From Chondrus crispus (Eukaryota > Rhodophyta > Florideophyceae > Gigartinales > Gigartinaceae): a DNA stretch of 64,000 nucleotides. The stretch spans positions 390,298 through 454,297 of the forward strand of contig NW_005179158.1 in the NCBI RefSeq assembly GCF_000350225.1, given 5' to 3'. Position numbers and translations under genes: made by a program. Every line of letters begins with the position of its first letter. Position 1 is the first letter of the stretch. Positions 42,910 through 52,290 of this stretch are shown here, piece after piece. The notes beneath the pieces are model-generated. The model did no database searches, had not been told where the DNA came from, and worked only from the letters and a program-made list of their open reading frames with translations.

Positions 42910-44262
42910 CTATTGAACAGTACACGTCGACTGTGCCGCTGACGTAGCGGGGGCTGCACTAGACGCCGGAGAAGTGGCATCTGGCAGTGGGATCGCTTCG
43001 TCCTCTTTGTACATATCTGTGACGATTTGAAGAATGCCCAGATCCTTCTTCGAGATGCCCACCCAACCGCGTTCTTCACGCTGTTGGGAGGAAAGCTCGG
43101 CAGTTCCTTTGGTGATCCAAGGATGCTTGAGCAGTTCATCGACGGAAGCGCGCTTCCCCCAATCGACTGTCATCATGCGGCTGATGCAGTCCATGCATGC
43201 TTCGCTGAGACCTTCTGGCTCCTTGTATTCGCCTTTGCCGATGAGTTCAAATAGAACCAGCAAGTTGTCGGCTTCGAAAGGAATGGTACCCGTGAGCAGG
43301 AAATAGGCGGTGACACCTAGGGCCCACACGTCAACCTTCATACCTGAATAACCAGGTGCGCCGATGGCAATCTCGGGGGCTTGAAACGCCGGGGAGCCAG
43401 AGGTTCGAGTAACGTTGTCATCGTCGTTATACTCGTTGAGAAACTCGGCCACCCCAAAGTCCGATATCATGAGGTCTCCTTGCGCAGTGAGCATCAAATT
43501 CGAAGGCTTTATATCCCTATGCACGACACCCTTTCCATGCATATACTGAAGGCCCTTAAGGGTTTGAGCGGTGAAGTTAGCTACCTGGCTCTCTGGAAGG
43601 CAATGATCGGGTACAGAATCTGCGAGCTGTTGGACTGTGCCACCGTTGGCCATCTCTAGAATAATATACATGCGGGACTTGGCCGGCATCCTTACGACAT
43701 CAATAAGCTCTACGAGATTGGGATGTTTTTTCAATCGCTGCTGCACAGCGACCTCACGGTCAATAGCCTCGATACCGCCGCGAAGCTTTCGCAGGCGGCG
43801 TAAGTCGAGGACCTTGACTGCGACTATGCGAAGGGATTGCTCGTCGATGCCCTCTCGGACGACAGCATACGCACCTTCGCCAAGTTTATGTCCAAGGATG
43901 AAGGAGGAGCGGGTTCCCTGGATGGTGCGCGGACGGGAAGGACGGGAGATGGAGACTGTATGAGAGGATACGCCGAAGAGTTCATCGCCGGACGAAGAGG
44001 ATGAGGAAGAAAGAAACGATGAGGTGCCTGGATGGAAAGAGGAGACGGCACCCGAGGAGGAGGGACCGACGGACAGTGATTGACTTCTAGCGTTTTGGGG
44101 TTGGAGATACGAAGATGGGAAAATGGGGTCGGACGGTTGAGCGGAGTTGGAGGCAGCTGCAAAGAGAGAATCGTCGGAGGAGTCAGAGTCTGACCCTTGG
44201 TCGTTGAGGATATCTGGGGCTTTCACGGAACCCGGCCAGGGTGACCATGGGGGGGGTTGCAT
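42910..44262 (-). CDS. LKB1/STK11-like serine/threonine kinase
   Basis: 450 codons from ATG at 44262; a longer frame back to ATG 44451 is possible. The first 115 residues are Ser-rich and disordered. The kinase domain (about 121-386) has LGEGAYAVV, catalytic Lys 150, HRDIKPSN (248), DFG (268) and APE. LKB1-like signatures include ISDFGVAEFL, RTSGSPAFQAPEIA, PFEADNLLVLFELIGKGEY and the C-terminal IVTDMYKEDEAI. Family kinases activate SNF1/AMPK-type kinases by T-loop phosphorylation. CaMKK/SNF1-kinase-kinase is the nearest alternative. It converges with the E2 gene (290 bp apart) and diverges from the next ORF. Confidence 0.85.
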   Translation of the reverse strand: MQPPPWSPWPGSVKAPDILNDQGSDSDSSDDSLFAAASNSAQPSDPIFPSSYLQPQNARSQSLSVGPSSSGAVSSFHPGTSSFLSSSSSSSGDELFGVSSHTVSISRPSRPRTIQGTRSSFILGHKLGEGAYAVVREGIDEQSLRIVAVKVLDLRRLRKLRGGIEAIDREVAVQQRLKKHPNLVELIDVVRMPAKSRMYIILEMANGGTVQQLADSVPDHCLPESQVANFTAQTLKGLQYMHGKGVVHRDIKPSNLMLTAQGDLMISDFGVAEFLNEYNDDDNVTRTSGSPAFQAPEIAIGAPGYSGMKVDVWALGVTAYFLLTGTIPFEADNLLVLFELIGKGEYKEPEGLSEACMDCISRMMTVDWGKRASVDELLKHPWITKGTAELSSQQREERGWVGISKKDLGILQIVTDMYKEDEAIPLPDATSPASSAAPATSAAQSTCTVQ

Positions 44263-44724
44263 GGCGAGGAAGAAGGTGCGCAGACGGGGGGATGTGAGTT
44301 TACGTGAACATGCTGGGAAGGAGTGGAATGTTTGAGATGTTGAGGTATCTGAAGGTGCTATCTCGTTGGCAGGGCATAGGCAATGCACAAGCCATCTTTG
44401 CGGCGCAGGTTGCTCGAGTAGAAACAATGGAGAGGGTGTTGTGTGAGACATGCCTTTCGTCCTTCCGTAGACCACTGTAAGCAATTGTTTGCATCAGCCA
44501 ATCAAATGTGCTTCAACAATAGCTCTGTCATTACACTAAAATGGATCCGTTAGTCCAGATTGGATCTGGGATCTCGCATATATTTCCCGCCAGCAATGAG
44601 TCGTTCAAAATTTTGAACCGTTGAGAAACGCACACACTTGTAAGAATTTTAACTATTGAGCATATCTCTCTTACTTACCTTCTTCGTCTCGCAGGGGGGG
44701 TCGCGCTTCTTTCGGCACATCACC
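44263..44724. promoter_or_regulatory. Divergent promoter region, kinase / coiled-coil gene
   Basis: 462-bp head-to-head spacer. The left part is open in the kinase frame back to ATG 44451, so the true kinase start may lie inside it. Confidence 0.45.
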
Positions 44725-45555
44725 ATGTCATCTTCGGCACAACCACGACCCCGTTCACCTTCTCGTCCTATCGCTGTCATGTCTTCCCCCGCTCACATCA
44801 CGCTCTCGTCTACCACATCTCTCGAACAACTCTTGCGTCTTGTTGCTACTCCATCTATCTCCTCGTCTGTCTCCCTCATTGTCCGGCAAACGCTCTCCCG
44901 CCGCGTTCGCATCATCCACCCATACCATCTCCCTCTTGCCCCCGTTGACGAATCCCTTGCATCTCGCGTCTCAGCTCTCGAAAATCAGGTCGCCGCCCTC
45001 TCTGCTCGCGTTCAAGCTGCTCGTGAAAACGGTCTCTCCTCTCTTCAAACATCCGTATCCCGCAGGGTAAAAGCTACATGTGCTCCCGCTTCACCCGACG
45101 TAACCCCCGTAGTTGTTGCCACGCCGCCTCACCAAAAACTTGCTGCTGATGCAGCCGGCAGCCATCATGCTGTCGTGAATCGCGTGCACGAGCTGGAGAA
45201 AGCTGCCAACAGCACGCGCAAACGCGCAGCTTCCGTACGGGAAGTTCTTCGCATTATTTCGAACAACGTCGATATTGATGACGATGTCAGTCAAACCATT
45301 GCCGACGATTGGACCCTCACTTTCGCGGATCTCGACAAAAACAGGCCACGGAAGAGATTCGCTGCAGCTAACTCTCCATTACGATCAGAAGGACGCCCGG
45401 AGGCGAGTCCAGTGCATATTGCTGGGGGAAGGACCAAGGTGTTTTTACCAATGAGTCCGCACGTCACCCCACGGAGCAAGATGAGAAAGAAGCTGTTGAG
45501 ATCTACAAGACGAGAATTCCGACAACCTTCGTTTTCGTCGCCTCTTCCGCGGTGA
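44725..45555 (+). CDS. Unknown nuclear-type coiled-coil protein
   Basis: 276 codons from ATG at 44725 (context ACCATGTC). The N-terminus is Ser/Pro/Arg-rich. A heptad region (ALENQVAALSARVQAARE) sits around residues 85-110 and a second helix (VNRVHELEKAANSTRKRAA) around 155-175. An acidic patch follows (DIDDDVSQTIADDWTLTFADLD). The C-terminus is very basic (KMRKKLLRSTRREF). The pattern suits a nucleic-acid or chromatin-associated subunit, but no family was recognised. Confidence 0.65.
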   Translation: MSSSAQPRPRSPSRPIAVMSSPAHITLSSTTSLEQLLRLVATPSISSSVSLIVRQTLSRRVRIIHPYHLPLAPVDESLASRVSALENQVAALSARVQAARENGLSSLQTSVSRRVKATCAPASPDVTPVVVATPPHQKLAADAAGSHHAVVNRVHELEKAANSTRKRAASVREVLRIISNNVDIDDDVSQTIADDWTLTFADLDKNRPRKRFAAANSPLRSEGRPEASPVHIAGGRTKVFLPMSPHVTPRSKMRKKLLRSTRREFRQPSFSSPLPR

Positions 45556-46217
45556 TCGGCCCGGTTGGCGCCTACAGGCTGTTTCACAGCTCCAACACCG
45601 TTCATTGATTCATACCTTTTTTTCGTCCTGACGCCTACCAGCGGGGCTTCTTTCAATGACGAATCACATTAGGACCTCTTCGGGTACTTCGAATTCCATT
45701 TTGATATGGTTTCTTTCAGCCCATCTGAGAAGAGCGCGCTCCAGCTGATCGCAGCAGTCCAGCCAGCCACCACCGAAGAGGCGACGATTCTCCGTCCGCT
45801 CGTTTGTACATGATTAAAACCTTTCGCTACTCTCCTTCCTCTGCACGTGTAGTCTGTCTTCCCAGTGTACATGCCCATCGCCATGATGGCAGATCAGTGA
45901 CATCTGGGCTTATCAGGATGAATGAATCTAAGAAACCCCCCGTCTGGAGGTTGATTCTATCTCCAGAGCGGAAACGTGGAACCATCTTCTTCGTATGGCG
46001 TCGGATTTTGCCGGCGATGGCTCTTCGCTGCGCTGTTAAAAGTGATGATATCGTTCATCATGGAGCAAAGCGTTACACTTAAAGAAAAGCTCATGAGCTC
46101 CTCGGTCGCTCAGTAATGCAGAGATACTCATCTCAGCATTTTTGTCCCGCTTGTATGACGCAAGTAAAGCGGACTTGACGCCGGCTATCGCTGCAGAGCG
46201 TCATTTCCGGAATCTGC
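45556..46217. other. Convergent intergenic region
   Basis: Tail-to-tail spacer between the coiled-coil gene and PCID2. Only short ORFs without domains; no feature seen. Confidence 0.6.
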
Positions 46218-47423
46218 TCACACCTGAAGCTGGGGGAACGGGTCTTTTTTCGACAGGACCAAGTAGCCTACCTTGTGCGAGATGTAACCTTTGATATAGT
46301 TGCAATAGATCAAATTCGCAACAACACATTCAATTTCGTCCAAATCCATTTCCTTCTGACACATGAGCAGAGCGATTCGGATCTTGTCGAGTGGTATTTT
46401 GTTCTGGATTTCGGTCGCATCCGATATAGAGTTGCCCACTCTTCGGATAAGCGAACGGTAAACTAAAGGTCGCATTTTTTCCACAGCAAGCCACAAAGCT
46501 CTTGTGATGAAGAATTCTTCATACTGTTCAACAGCGTCATCGAACAGACGCAAGTTGCCTGTTCTTATGGCTTCTGATATCTTCATGTACCAATGCATAT
46601 TGTATTTCCGCAGCATTTTCTCTGACGGAAGAAGTCCTGTCAAAATCTGGGCTGGTATAAGGTACAACAGCACATGCCGCAGGTTCTCAAACTGGTCTTG
46701 ATGCATGTGAGAAAACGCATACGTGAGATCGACGGTCGCCTCGCGCACTCGATCATCGTAAAGGTGTAGCCTTCCAGAGAAGAACTTGTACGTCACGCGG
46801 TCTGAAATTGAGTAGTTTTCAAATGGTGGGAAATTTGGGGCGTTGACTGTTCGAGTGAGATTAGCGCATAGCCTTAGATTGTTTAGGCTGAAATACACTT
46901 TGAGCAGCTGATTGATGATAGCCAAAGTACCAGCTCGCTTTGATCCTTCTTCCATCGTGCGTCGGTCATTGTTGGTCGTCATAAACGCTCGCTTCAGGAT
47001 TCGTTCAGACTTCTCCAGCATGCGCTTTTTCATTCTCTCTTTGAACAACTGTTTGTCCGCCTCTCCGGCAACGACTCGTAGGTCAGTGCACAGTGCGTGT
47101 AGAGCAGGAAGCACCCATGCGCTCTCTGACTGCACAACATTGATGAAAGCAGTGAGACATTCGGAGAGATGCTCACTGCAAGAAACCCAGTCGTTTGCAG
47201 TGAGAGCACCGCCTGCTGCAAAGCGTTTCTGGACGATATCTGGAATGACTTCCCATGCATCTGGCATCGGTGAAGGGACTGAACCTCCTTCAACTATGTA
47301 AATTTCCGTAGCATGTGCAGCTTCTAGAGACCTTATCCTTAGAAGTTCTCGAAGTTGAGTACCATCTTCGCGACGAATTGCGGACTCGATGTGCTGGTTG
47401 TACAACGACAAAGGGTCGCTCAT
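46218..47423 (-). CDS. PCID2: PCID2/Thp1 homologue, TREX-2 mRNA-export complex
   Basis: 401 codons from ATG at 47423, close to the usual length (human about 399). The C-terminal half is a PCI/winged-helix domain. Family landmarks include ERILKRAFMTTNNDR, GTLAIINQLLKVYFSLNNLRLC, YSISDRVTYKFFSGRL, LYLIPAQILTGLLPSEKML and ECVVANLIYCNYIKGYISH, ending in DPFPQLQV. The protein pairs with Sac3/GANP and DSS1 at the nuclear pore to couple transcription and mRNA export. The ORF is open upstream without an ATG; ATG 47423 is taken as start. Next to a splicing helicase and a UAP56-binding protein. Confidence 0.93.
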   Translation of the reverse strand: MSDPLSLYNQHIESAIRREDGTQLRELLRIRSLEAAHATEIYIVEGGSVPSPMPDAWEVIPDIVQKRFAAGGALTANDWVSCSEHLSECLTAFINVVQSESAWVLPALHALCTDLRVVAGEADKQLFKERMKKRMLEKSERILKRAFMTTNNDRRTMEEGSKRAGTLAIINQLLKVYFSLNNLRLCANLTRTVNAPNFPPFENYSISDRVTYKFFSGRLHLYDDRVREATVDLTYAFSHMHQDQFENLRHVLLYLIPAQILTGLLPSEKMLRKYNMHWYMKISEAIRTGNLRLFDDAVEQYEEFFITRALWLAVEKMRPLVYRSLIRRVGNSISDATEIQNKIPLDKIRIALLMCQKEMDLDEIECVVANLIYCNYIKGYISHKVGYLVLSKKDPFPQLQV

Positions 47424-48173
47424 GATGGTGCACGGGAACGTACTGGAAATTCTCCAAGACAGAACAGATGGACTTCTTGGGTATAATTGAGTCACGAGAT
47501 GAGAGGAAAGATGGGATCTGGTGATATCGCGGAGTTTGACGCACTGCAAAAGTTGTACAGAGCAGAGAATGTGGACTGCGAGTACAAGTAATTCTTGTAA
47601 GGGCATCAGATGAAACTAATTGAAAAGATGACGTAAATCTTGGGATCAAAATTAATTTTATTCCGAAAAAAATCAACTCTCCCAACTCGGGTATCCAACT
47701 CCCAACTATCCAACTCCAACTTTGTGTCCAAAGTTGCAAATCCAACTGCAACTGCAACTATCCAACTGGTAGCCAACTACCAACTGTTCGAAGTAGATAG
47801 CGCAGATGTCCTGCAGACGTCCTGCGCATACCTTCGACCGTCACTCTTTATTCGTTCTGGCTTGTGCAGCGCCGGCACAGCACTGCTCTCTCACGTGCAT
47901 GAGTGAACAATAGAAAGCACGGCTTTAGGCTGAAAAACGTACGATGGTAGAGGGGATCAACAGGGTCTTTCTGTTATTGCGAATGGATGCTCATCCTTTC
48001 AGGAACAGCCTCGCTATCTCCCCACGCAATGATGGATACAAATGTTGCGTTCCTATAAAACATTTTTGCACCAACAATAATATAGTGGCTCCTTTTACTC
48101 GGCGTTGTTACTCGGAAGCTCTTGTGACTCAAAAAAGTTTCTTCCTGGCCTACACGCCAGAATCTGGCGAATA
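47424..48173. other. Intergenic region with CCAACT-rich tract
   Basis: Between PCID2 start and DDX46 end. About 47680-47790 holds many scattered CCAACT and CAACTC copies. No gene seen. Confidence 0.6.
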
Positions 48174-51100
48174 TTAGACTACAGAATACTTTGAATACTG
48201 GTTCTCAGATGGTCTTGATATAGCTGCAGCTTCTTCCAGTTTCTGTTTGATATCCCGTCGAGCAACTCTCACGGCACTTCGGCTTGGACCTTCGATAAGG
48301 AAATGCAGTTTTCTTTCTCCGGCGGGCGGATTACGACCTACTGCATAAAAGTTGCCTCGAGTAGTCACGACGCACCCCGTGAACTCCTCTACATCGTTCA
48401 AGGATCCCTTTCTTGTGACCTCCCATCGCGCATGTTGAGGGTAGTCGTTTATCTCTAGTTCTCCTGCAAACCGCGTTCCAGTCTCTTCTCCGTTGGATTG
48501 CTCGGCCCCGGCTGTACTGGAAGGCAAAGTGCCATGGCTGGTAGCACTTTCTCCTCCAATTTTAGCGCTAATTGCCGCTGCGACCGCTGCTGCAGCTGAT
48601 ACTGCTCCAGCCTGAGGTTTGTCGATCAACATATGAGTCGGGGAAGTAGACGGTACAACAGGAATAGAAGCGGATGCACCACTTAGCGAATTGACCTTCT
48701 TGTTCTGCATAGCAGCGATAGATAGCACCGTGGCTTTCGCCGTCGCAACTCGAGCACATCGTGCCTTCTCGTCAAGTTTCAGTCTGACTGCCTCCTTCTC
48801 AGCCCTCTTTACTGCCTCTGACAACATGATCGCAACCTGTGCCGGACTGAGCTCCCTGGCAACTTGCAGTGACTTCTGTTTTATGTCTCCAGTTGCCATG
48901 AGTGCATGCTCCCGACCGGTCGCCTTCGGTACTACAGTAATTTCAATAATTCCGTCATTCTCATCCGCATCCTCCTCACTTGGTGCGTCTGCTGCGCGCC
49001 GGTTGTCCTCCCCAGCATCCTCGTCTGCGACTTCATCCTCTATTCCATATTGCTTGGCTTGCATCTTTCTGATTGCAGTCTTCGCTGCGTCATACTCTTC
49101 GTTGTTGTCAAACGAAAAGCCCTTTCCACCATACCCAGAGCTGGCTTTATGTCTGACTATGCCAGCTTTGTGCTTTATGTCAAACGCGTCCGCTAACTTT
49201 CGCAATTTTTCGGGAACCGCAGCGGCCGCAGCTTCATCCGATGCACTTCGTGCAGCTTCCTTATCTCCGATAGGAGCTTCCTGTTCTGCAACAGCCCTTG
49301 CACTTAGTTCCAGTGCTTTCACAAGGTCTGGGGCAAATGACTCTTGCTCTTGCGTAATAAACGTATATGCAGTTCCAGATCTCCCAGCACGACCTGTTCG
49401 CCCAACGCGATGTACGTAGTCCTCGTAATGGCTTGGCACATCGTAGTTAACGACAAGGGTCAAGTTCTTGACATCAAGCCCCCGCGCTGCGACACTTGTA
49501 GCGACAAGCACTTTGATTACGCCGTTCTTGAAATCTACAATTGCAGAATCACGATCGGCCTGGTCCATGCCCCCATGCAGGGAGAGGCATTTATATCTTG
49601 CCTTCACTAGTTCTCGAAAAATGCGATCCGCGTTGTCTTGTCGATCGACAAATATAAGGGTGGAGCCGACCTCGTACCATTTCCCCAAGAGTTCAAGCAG
49701 GCGTAGGAATTTAGAGTTTTCACTTCGAACTTCTACATACTGATCAATCGTCGACGCAGCAACAGAATTCCCCCCCACCATAATCTCTAGAGGCTGCTGC
49801 AGAATCTTCCGCGCCAGCTTTTCCACCTGCGCCGGAAACGTGGCTGAAAACATCACAGTTTGTCTGTCCGGTCGGATGTTTTCCACAATGCGCGTAAGCT
49901 GCGGTTCGAAGCCCATATCGAACATGCGGTCTGCCTCATCCAGGACAACGAAAGTAACGCGGCGCAAGTTTGATATCCGCCCTGAGTTCATGGCCAGCAA
50001 GTCGATCATTCGCCCTGGTGTGCATATCACGATATCTGCGCCACGCTTTAGCTCCGCAATCTGATCCTTCACGCCGCTCCCTCCGTACGCGCAAACACTC
50101 TTCATTTGCACGGCCTTTGAAAACTTCTTCGCCTCTCCATAAATCTGGATAGCGAGCTCCCTGGTTGGCGCAATAACAACGGCAGCGGGCCCTTCGCCCG
50201 GGCCCGCGCGCGGTTGCAGCGCGATATGTCGTAGGACAGGCAAGAGGAAAGCCAGGGTCTTGCCCGAACCAGTTCTGGCAACGCCAATGACGTCCCTGCC
50301 GGACATGAGACACGGTATACCCTGGGCTTGAATGGGGGTGGGATGTTCATACCCTGCGCGCCGCAAGACGTCGAGCACGGCGGATGAGAGGCCGCTTTGC
50401 GAAAAGTCAGTGATTGGCTTCGGGCAGCGCTTTCCTCGGATGCGGATGTTACCGAGCTGGCGGCGGAGCTTAGCCACGTCGGCGTGGGAAAGCTTTGTGA
50501 GCTCGGGGACCTCGATGTAGAGGTCCTTTTGAAAGGGTGGGTAGTCAATTTTGGCATGGTTGACCTTTTCATAGACAGCGCGCTTCTGCGGGCGGGAGGC
50601 TGAAAGGGCATTCTTTCGTGTTACAGCGGCTGCGTCGCTGGAGTAGGCGTCCGAATCGCTGTGATCGGAATCTACACCTCGGGCGTGAGTTTTGGATGTT
50701 TTCGGGTGGTGAGAGGTTGCTGTTTCCATGGACTGGAAGAAATCGTCGAGTGGGTCTGGGCCGTTGTCAGCAGGTGCGAGGGAGGTCGTTGGGCGGAGAG
50801 GAGGATGTTCCTCAGGGGTTTCGGAAGGGCGGAACAGACGGCTAGATAGAGGTACGAAAGCCGAGGCTGAGTCAGCGGATGCATCGCTGTCAAAGGTGGT
50901 GTCGAAGGCCTTGGGGGCCGATAGGCGAGGCTTAGTGCGGCGGCGCTTGGCCGGGTTGGAGAGGGAAAGTGGTTGAGAAGGGGGATCAGAGGAGGGTTTT
51001 GGGGAAGAAAGTGCTACTGCGGGTGTTGGAGGAGGTTGAGGGGAGGAGAGAGGAGGGGTTTGATTCGGAATGGACGGTGACGAAGTGGGAGGGTCGTTGA

Positions 51101-51209
51101 CCTTGTCTGGGGAAGCGTGCTGAGATGCATGAGTTGCGGGTTTGGAGGCGGCCGAAAAGCGAGAACGACGTTTTCGACGTGGCCTTGTGTTAGTGCTTTG
51201 TGTGTTCAT
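48174..51209 (-). CDS. DDX46: DEAD-box spliceosomal helicase DDX46/Prp5
   Basis: 1011 codons from ATG at 51209; a longer frame upstream has no ATG. A Ser/Pro/Arg-rich N-terminus carries a DPLDDF motif (about 152), the Prp5 signature that contacts U2 snRNP. The helicase core (about 225-640) has the Q-motif region, ARTGSGKT (311), DEAD (VLDEADRMF, about 424), SAT (455) and HRVGRTGRAG (600). After the core, SGYGGKGFSFD and KQYGIEDE match DDX46. Prp5 remodels U2 snRNP so that it can bind the branch point. Shares a 376-bp spacer with a divergent mRNA-export type gene. Intact, unusually long and disordered at the ends. Confidence 0.94.
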   Translation of the reverse strand: MNTQSTNTRPRRKRRSRFSAASKPATHASQHASPDKVNDPPTSSPSIPNQTPPLSSPQPPPTPAVALSSPKPSSDPPSQPLSLSNPAKRRRTKPRLSAPKAFDTTFDSDASADSASAFVPLSSRLFRPSETPEEHPPLRPTTSLAPADNGPDPLDDFFQSMETATSHHPKTSKTHARGVDSDHSDSDAYSSDAAAVTRKNALSASRPQKRAVYEKVNHAKIDYPPFQKDLYIEVPELTKLSHADVAKLRRQLGNIRIRGKRCPKPITDFSQSGLSSAVLDVLRRAGYEHPTPIQAQGIPCLMSGRDVIGVARTGSGKTLAFLLPVLRHIALQPRAGPGEGPAAVVIAPTRELAIQIYGEAKKFSKAVQMKSVCAYGGSGVKDQIAELKRGADIVICTPGRMIDLLAMNSGRISNLRRVTFVVLDEADRMFDMGFEPQLTRIVENIRPDRQTVMFSATFPAQVEKLARKILQQPLEIMVGGNSVAASTIDQYVEVRSENSKFLRLLELLGKWYEVGSTLIFVDRQDNADRIFRELVKARYKCLSLHGGMDQADRDSAIVDFKNGVIKVLVATSVAARGLDVKNLTLVVNYDVPSHYEDYVHRVGRTGRAGRSGTAYTFITQEQESFAPDLVKALELSARAVAEQEAPIGDKEAARSASDEAAAAAVPEKLRKLADAFDIKHKAGIVRHKASSGYGGKGFSFDNNEEYDAAKTAIRKMQAKQYGIEDEVADEDAGEDNRRAADAPSEEDADENDGIIEITVVPKATGREHALMATGDIKQKSLQVARELSPAQVAIMLSEAVKRAEKEAVRLKLDEKARCARVATAKATVLSIAAMQNKKVNSLSGASASIPVVPSTSPTHMLIDKPQAGAVSAAAAVAAAISAKIGGESATSHGTLPSSTAGAEQSNGEETGTRFAGELEINDYPQHARWEVTRKGSLNDVEEFTGCVVTTRGNFYAVGRNPPAGERKLHFLIEGPSRSAVRVARRDIKQKLEEAAAISRPSENQYSKYSVV

Positions 51210-51585
51210 ATCTTCATGTGAACGGAGGAAGAGGGATGCGTGGAGGGGGGAGACGACGAAAGCGTTAATTGGAGTAAGACGTTGCGGTCGAAGGGGAAGA
51301 CCAAAAGTCCAAGAAGAGGATGCGATTCGGCAATCGGGATGCACGGCGCGGGGTCGAGATCTGAATACACGTGTTATAAAGGCAGCCAATGAAAAGCGTT
51401 CCCGCTAATTGAGGTATTTTTGGCCTCTCAAACAGCTCGGCAAACGAACGGCTCTTGGGCACAGTTATTAGCTGTTGTGGTGGACGCCGGCCGTGCCGAC
51501 CTCCCCCCCTCACTCAACTCCCTCTTGACCGACTCTAGCTCAATAACAAGTCGAGCTTCATCTTCCCAACTTCACCGCCATCCAA
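51210..51585. promoter_or_regulatory. Divergent promoter region, DDX46 / UAP56-binding protein
   Basis: 376-bp head-to-head spacer; no ORF of its own. Confidence 0.5.
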
Positions 51586-51969
51586 ATGGCGATAACGAAG
51601 CAGCGCGCGGGCGCCGCACGACGCAACCGCCGCGGAGGAGGCCGGCGCCCCGGCGGCGGCCGCCGTCGCAGCGGCATGCGCACCGAGGTCGAGCAGCTCG
51701 ACTACGAGATGGAGCTGCTCAAGGCGCAGCGCGAGGGCCGCGAGGAGGAGTTTAAGGTTGAGGAGCGCGCGAAGCTCCACGCCAAGAAGGCGCAGGAACT
51801 TGATGCGGAGATGGATGAGTACTTCAAGAAGAAGGATGAAGTCGCCGTAGCGAAGGAGGGAGACGGGAAGGCAGATCCTCAGGATGCCCAGGATGGCGAA
51901 AATGCGGACGATAAGAAGGCCGTGCCGAACGGAGACGCGGACCAGGCGGTATCGGCTCCCGTAAGCTAG
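51586..51969 (+). CDS. Small Arg-rich protein with UAP56-binding-type motifs (CHTOP/ALYREF C-terminus like)
   Basis: 127 codons. Residues 8-30 are Arg/Gly-rich (RRNRRGGGRRPGGGRRR), likely RNA-binding. Two acidic helices follow, VEQLDYEMELL (about 35-45) and QELDAEMDEYFKKK (about 70-82). The pattern L-D-x-E-[ML]-x-x-[YL] is that of the FoP-duplication or UAP56-binding motif of CHTOP, ALYREF and Yra1, which recruits the export helicase UAP56. The C-terminus is acidic. No RRM is present, so it is not full ALYREF. Divergent from DDX46. Confidence 0.7.
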   Translation: MAITKQRAGAARRNRRGGGRRPGGGRRRSGMRTEVEQLDYEMELLKAQREGREEEFKVEERAKLHAKKAQELDAEMDEYFKKKDEVAVAKEGDGKADPQDAQDGENADDKKAVPNGDADQAVSAPVS

Positions 51970-52290
51970 ATCTTTGTTGAGCTGCCCATGTTTTTTCACT
52001 CCTAACCTTGGCGAGGGGCTTTAATCGTTTTTGAGGTTGCTGGATGCGCTGCTTTATGTGTATTGTATCAAGTGTAAATAAATATTACATCCGACTGTAG
52101 TTGTCGCTAGCCATCTCTACGTTGGCGGCCTGCTGTTGCGTCAACCGTCTGAAACAGGCGGAAGCATGTTGCTTCATAAAATAAAGTTGTGTTATCAGTT
52201 AAGCTGTCAACTCAACAATTCGTTTGGATAAAAATTAGCAATCCTTTTCATTAGAAAAGGAACGCGGGAACTTTTCCTCTTCGATTCATC
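51970..52290. other. Convergent intergenic region
   Basis: Tail-to-tail spacer of 321 bp before RTEL1; contains AATAAA-like sequence near 52077. No gene. Confidence 0.5.

Noticed and set aside
42910-44262. Kinase as CaMKK
   Set aside because: The nearest alternative, but motifs around the activation loop, PFEADN and GKGEY fit LKB1 better and no calmodulin-binding tail is evident; kept as an alternative only.
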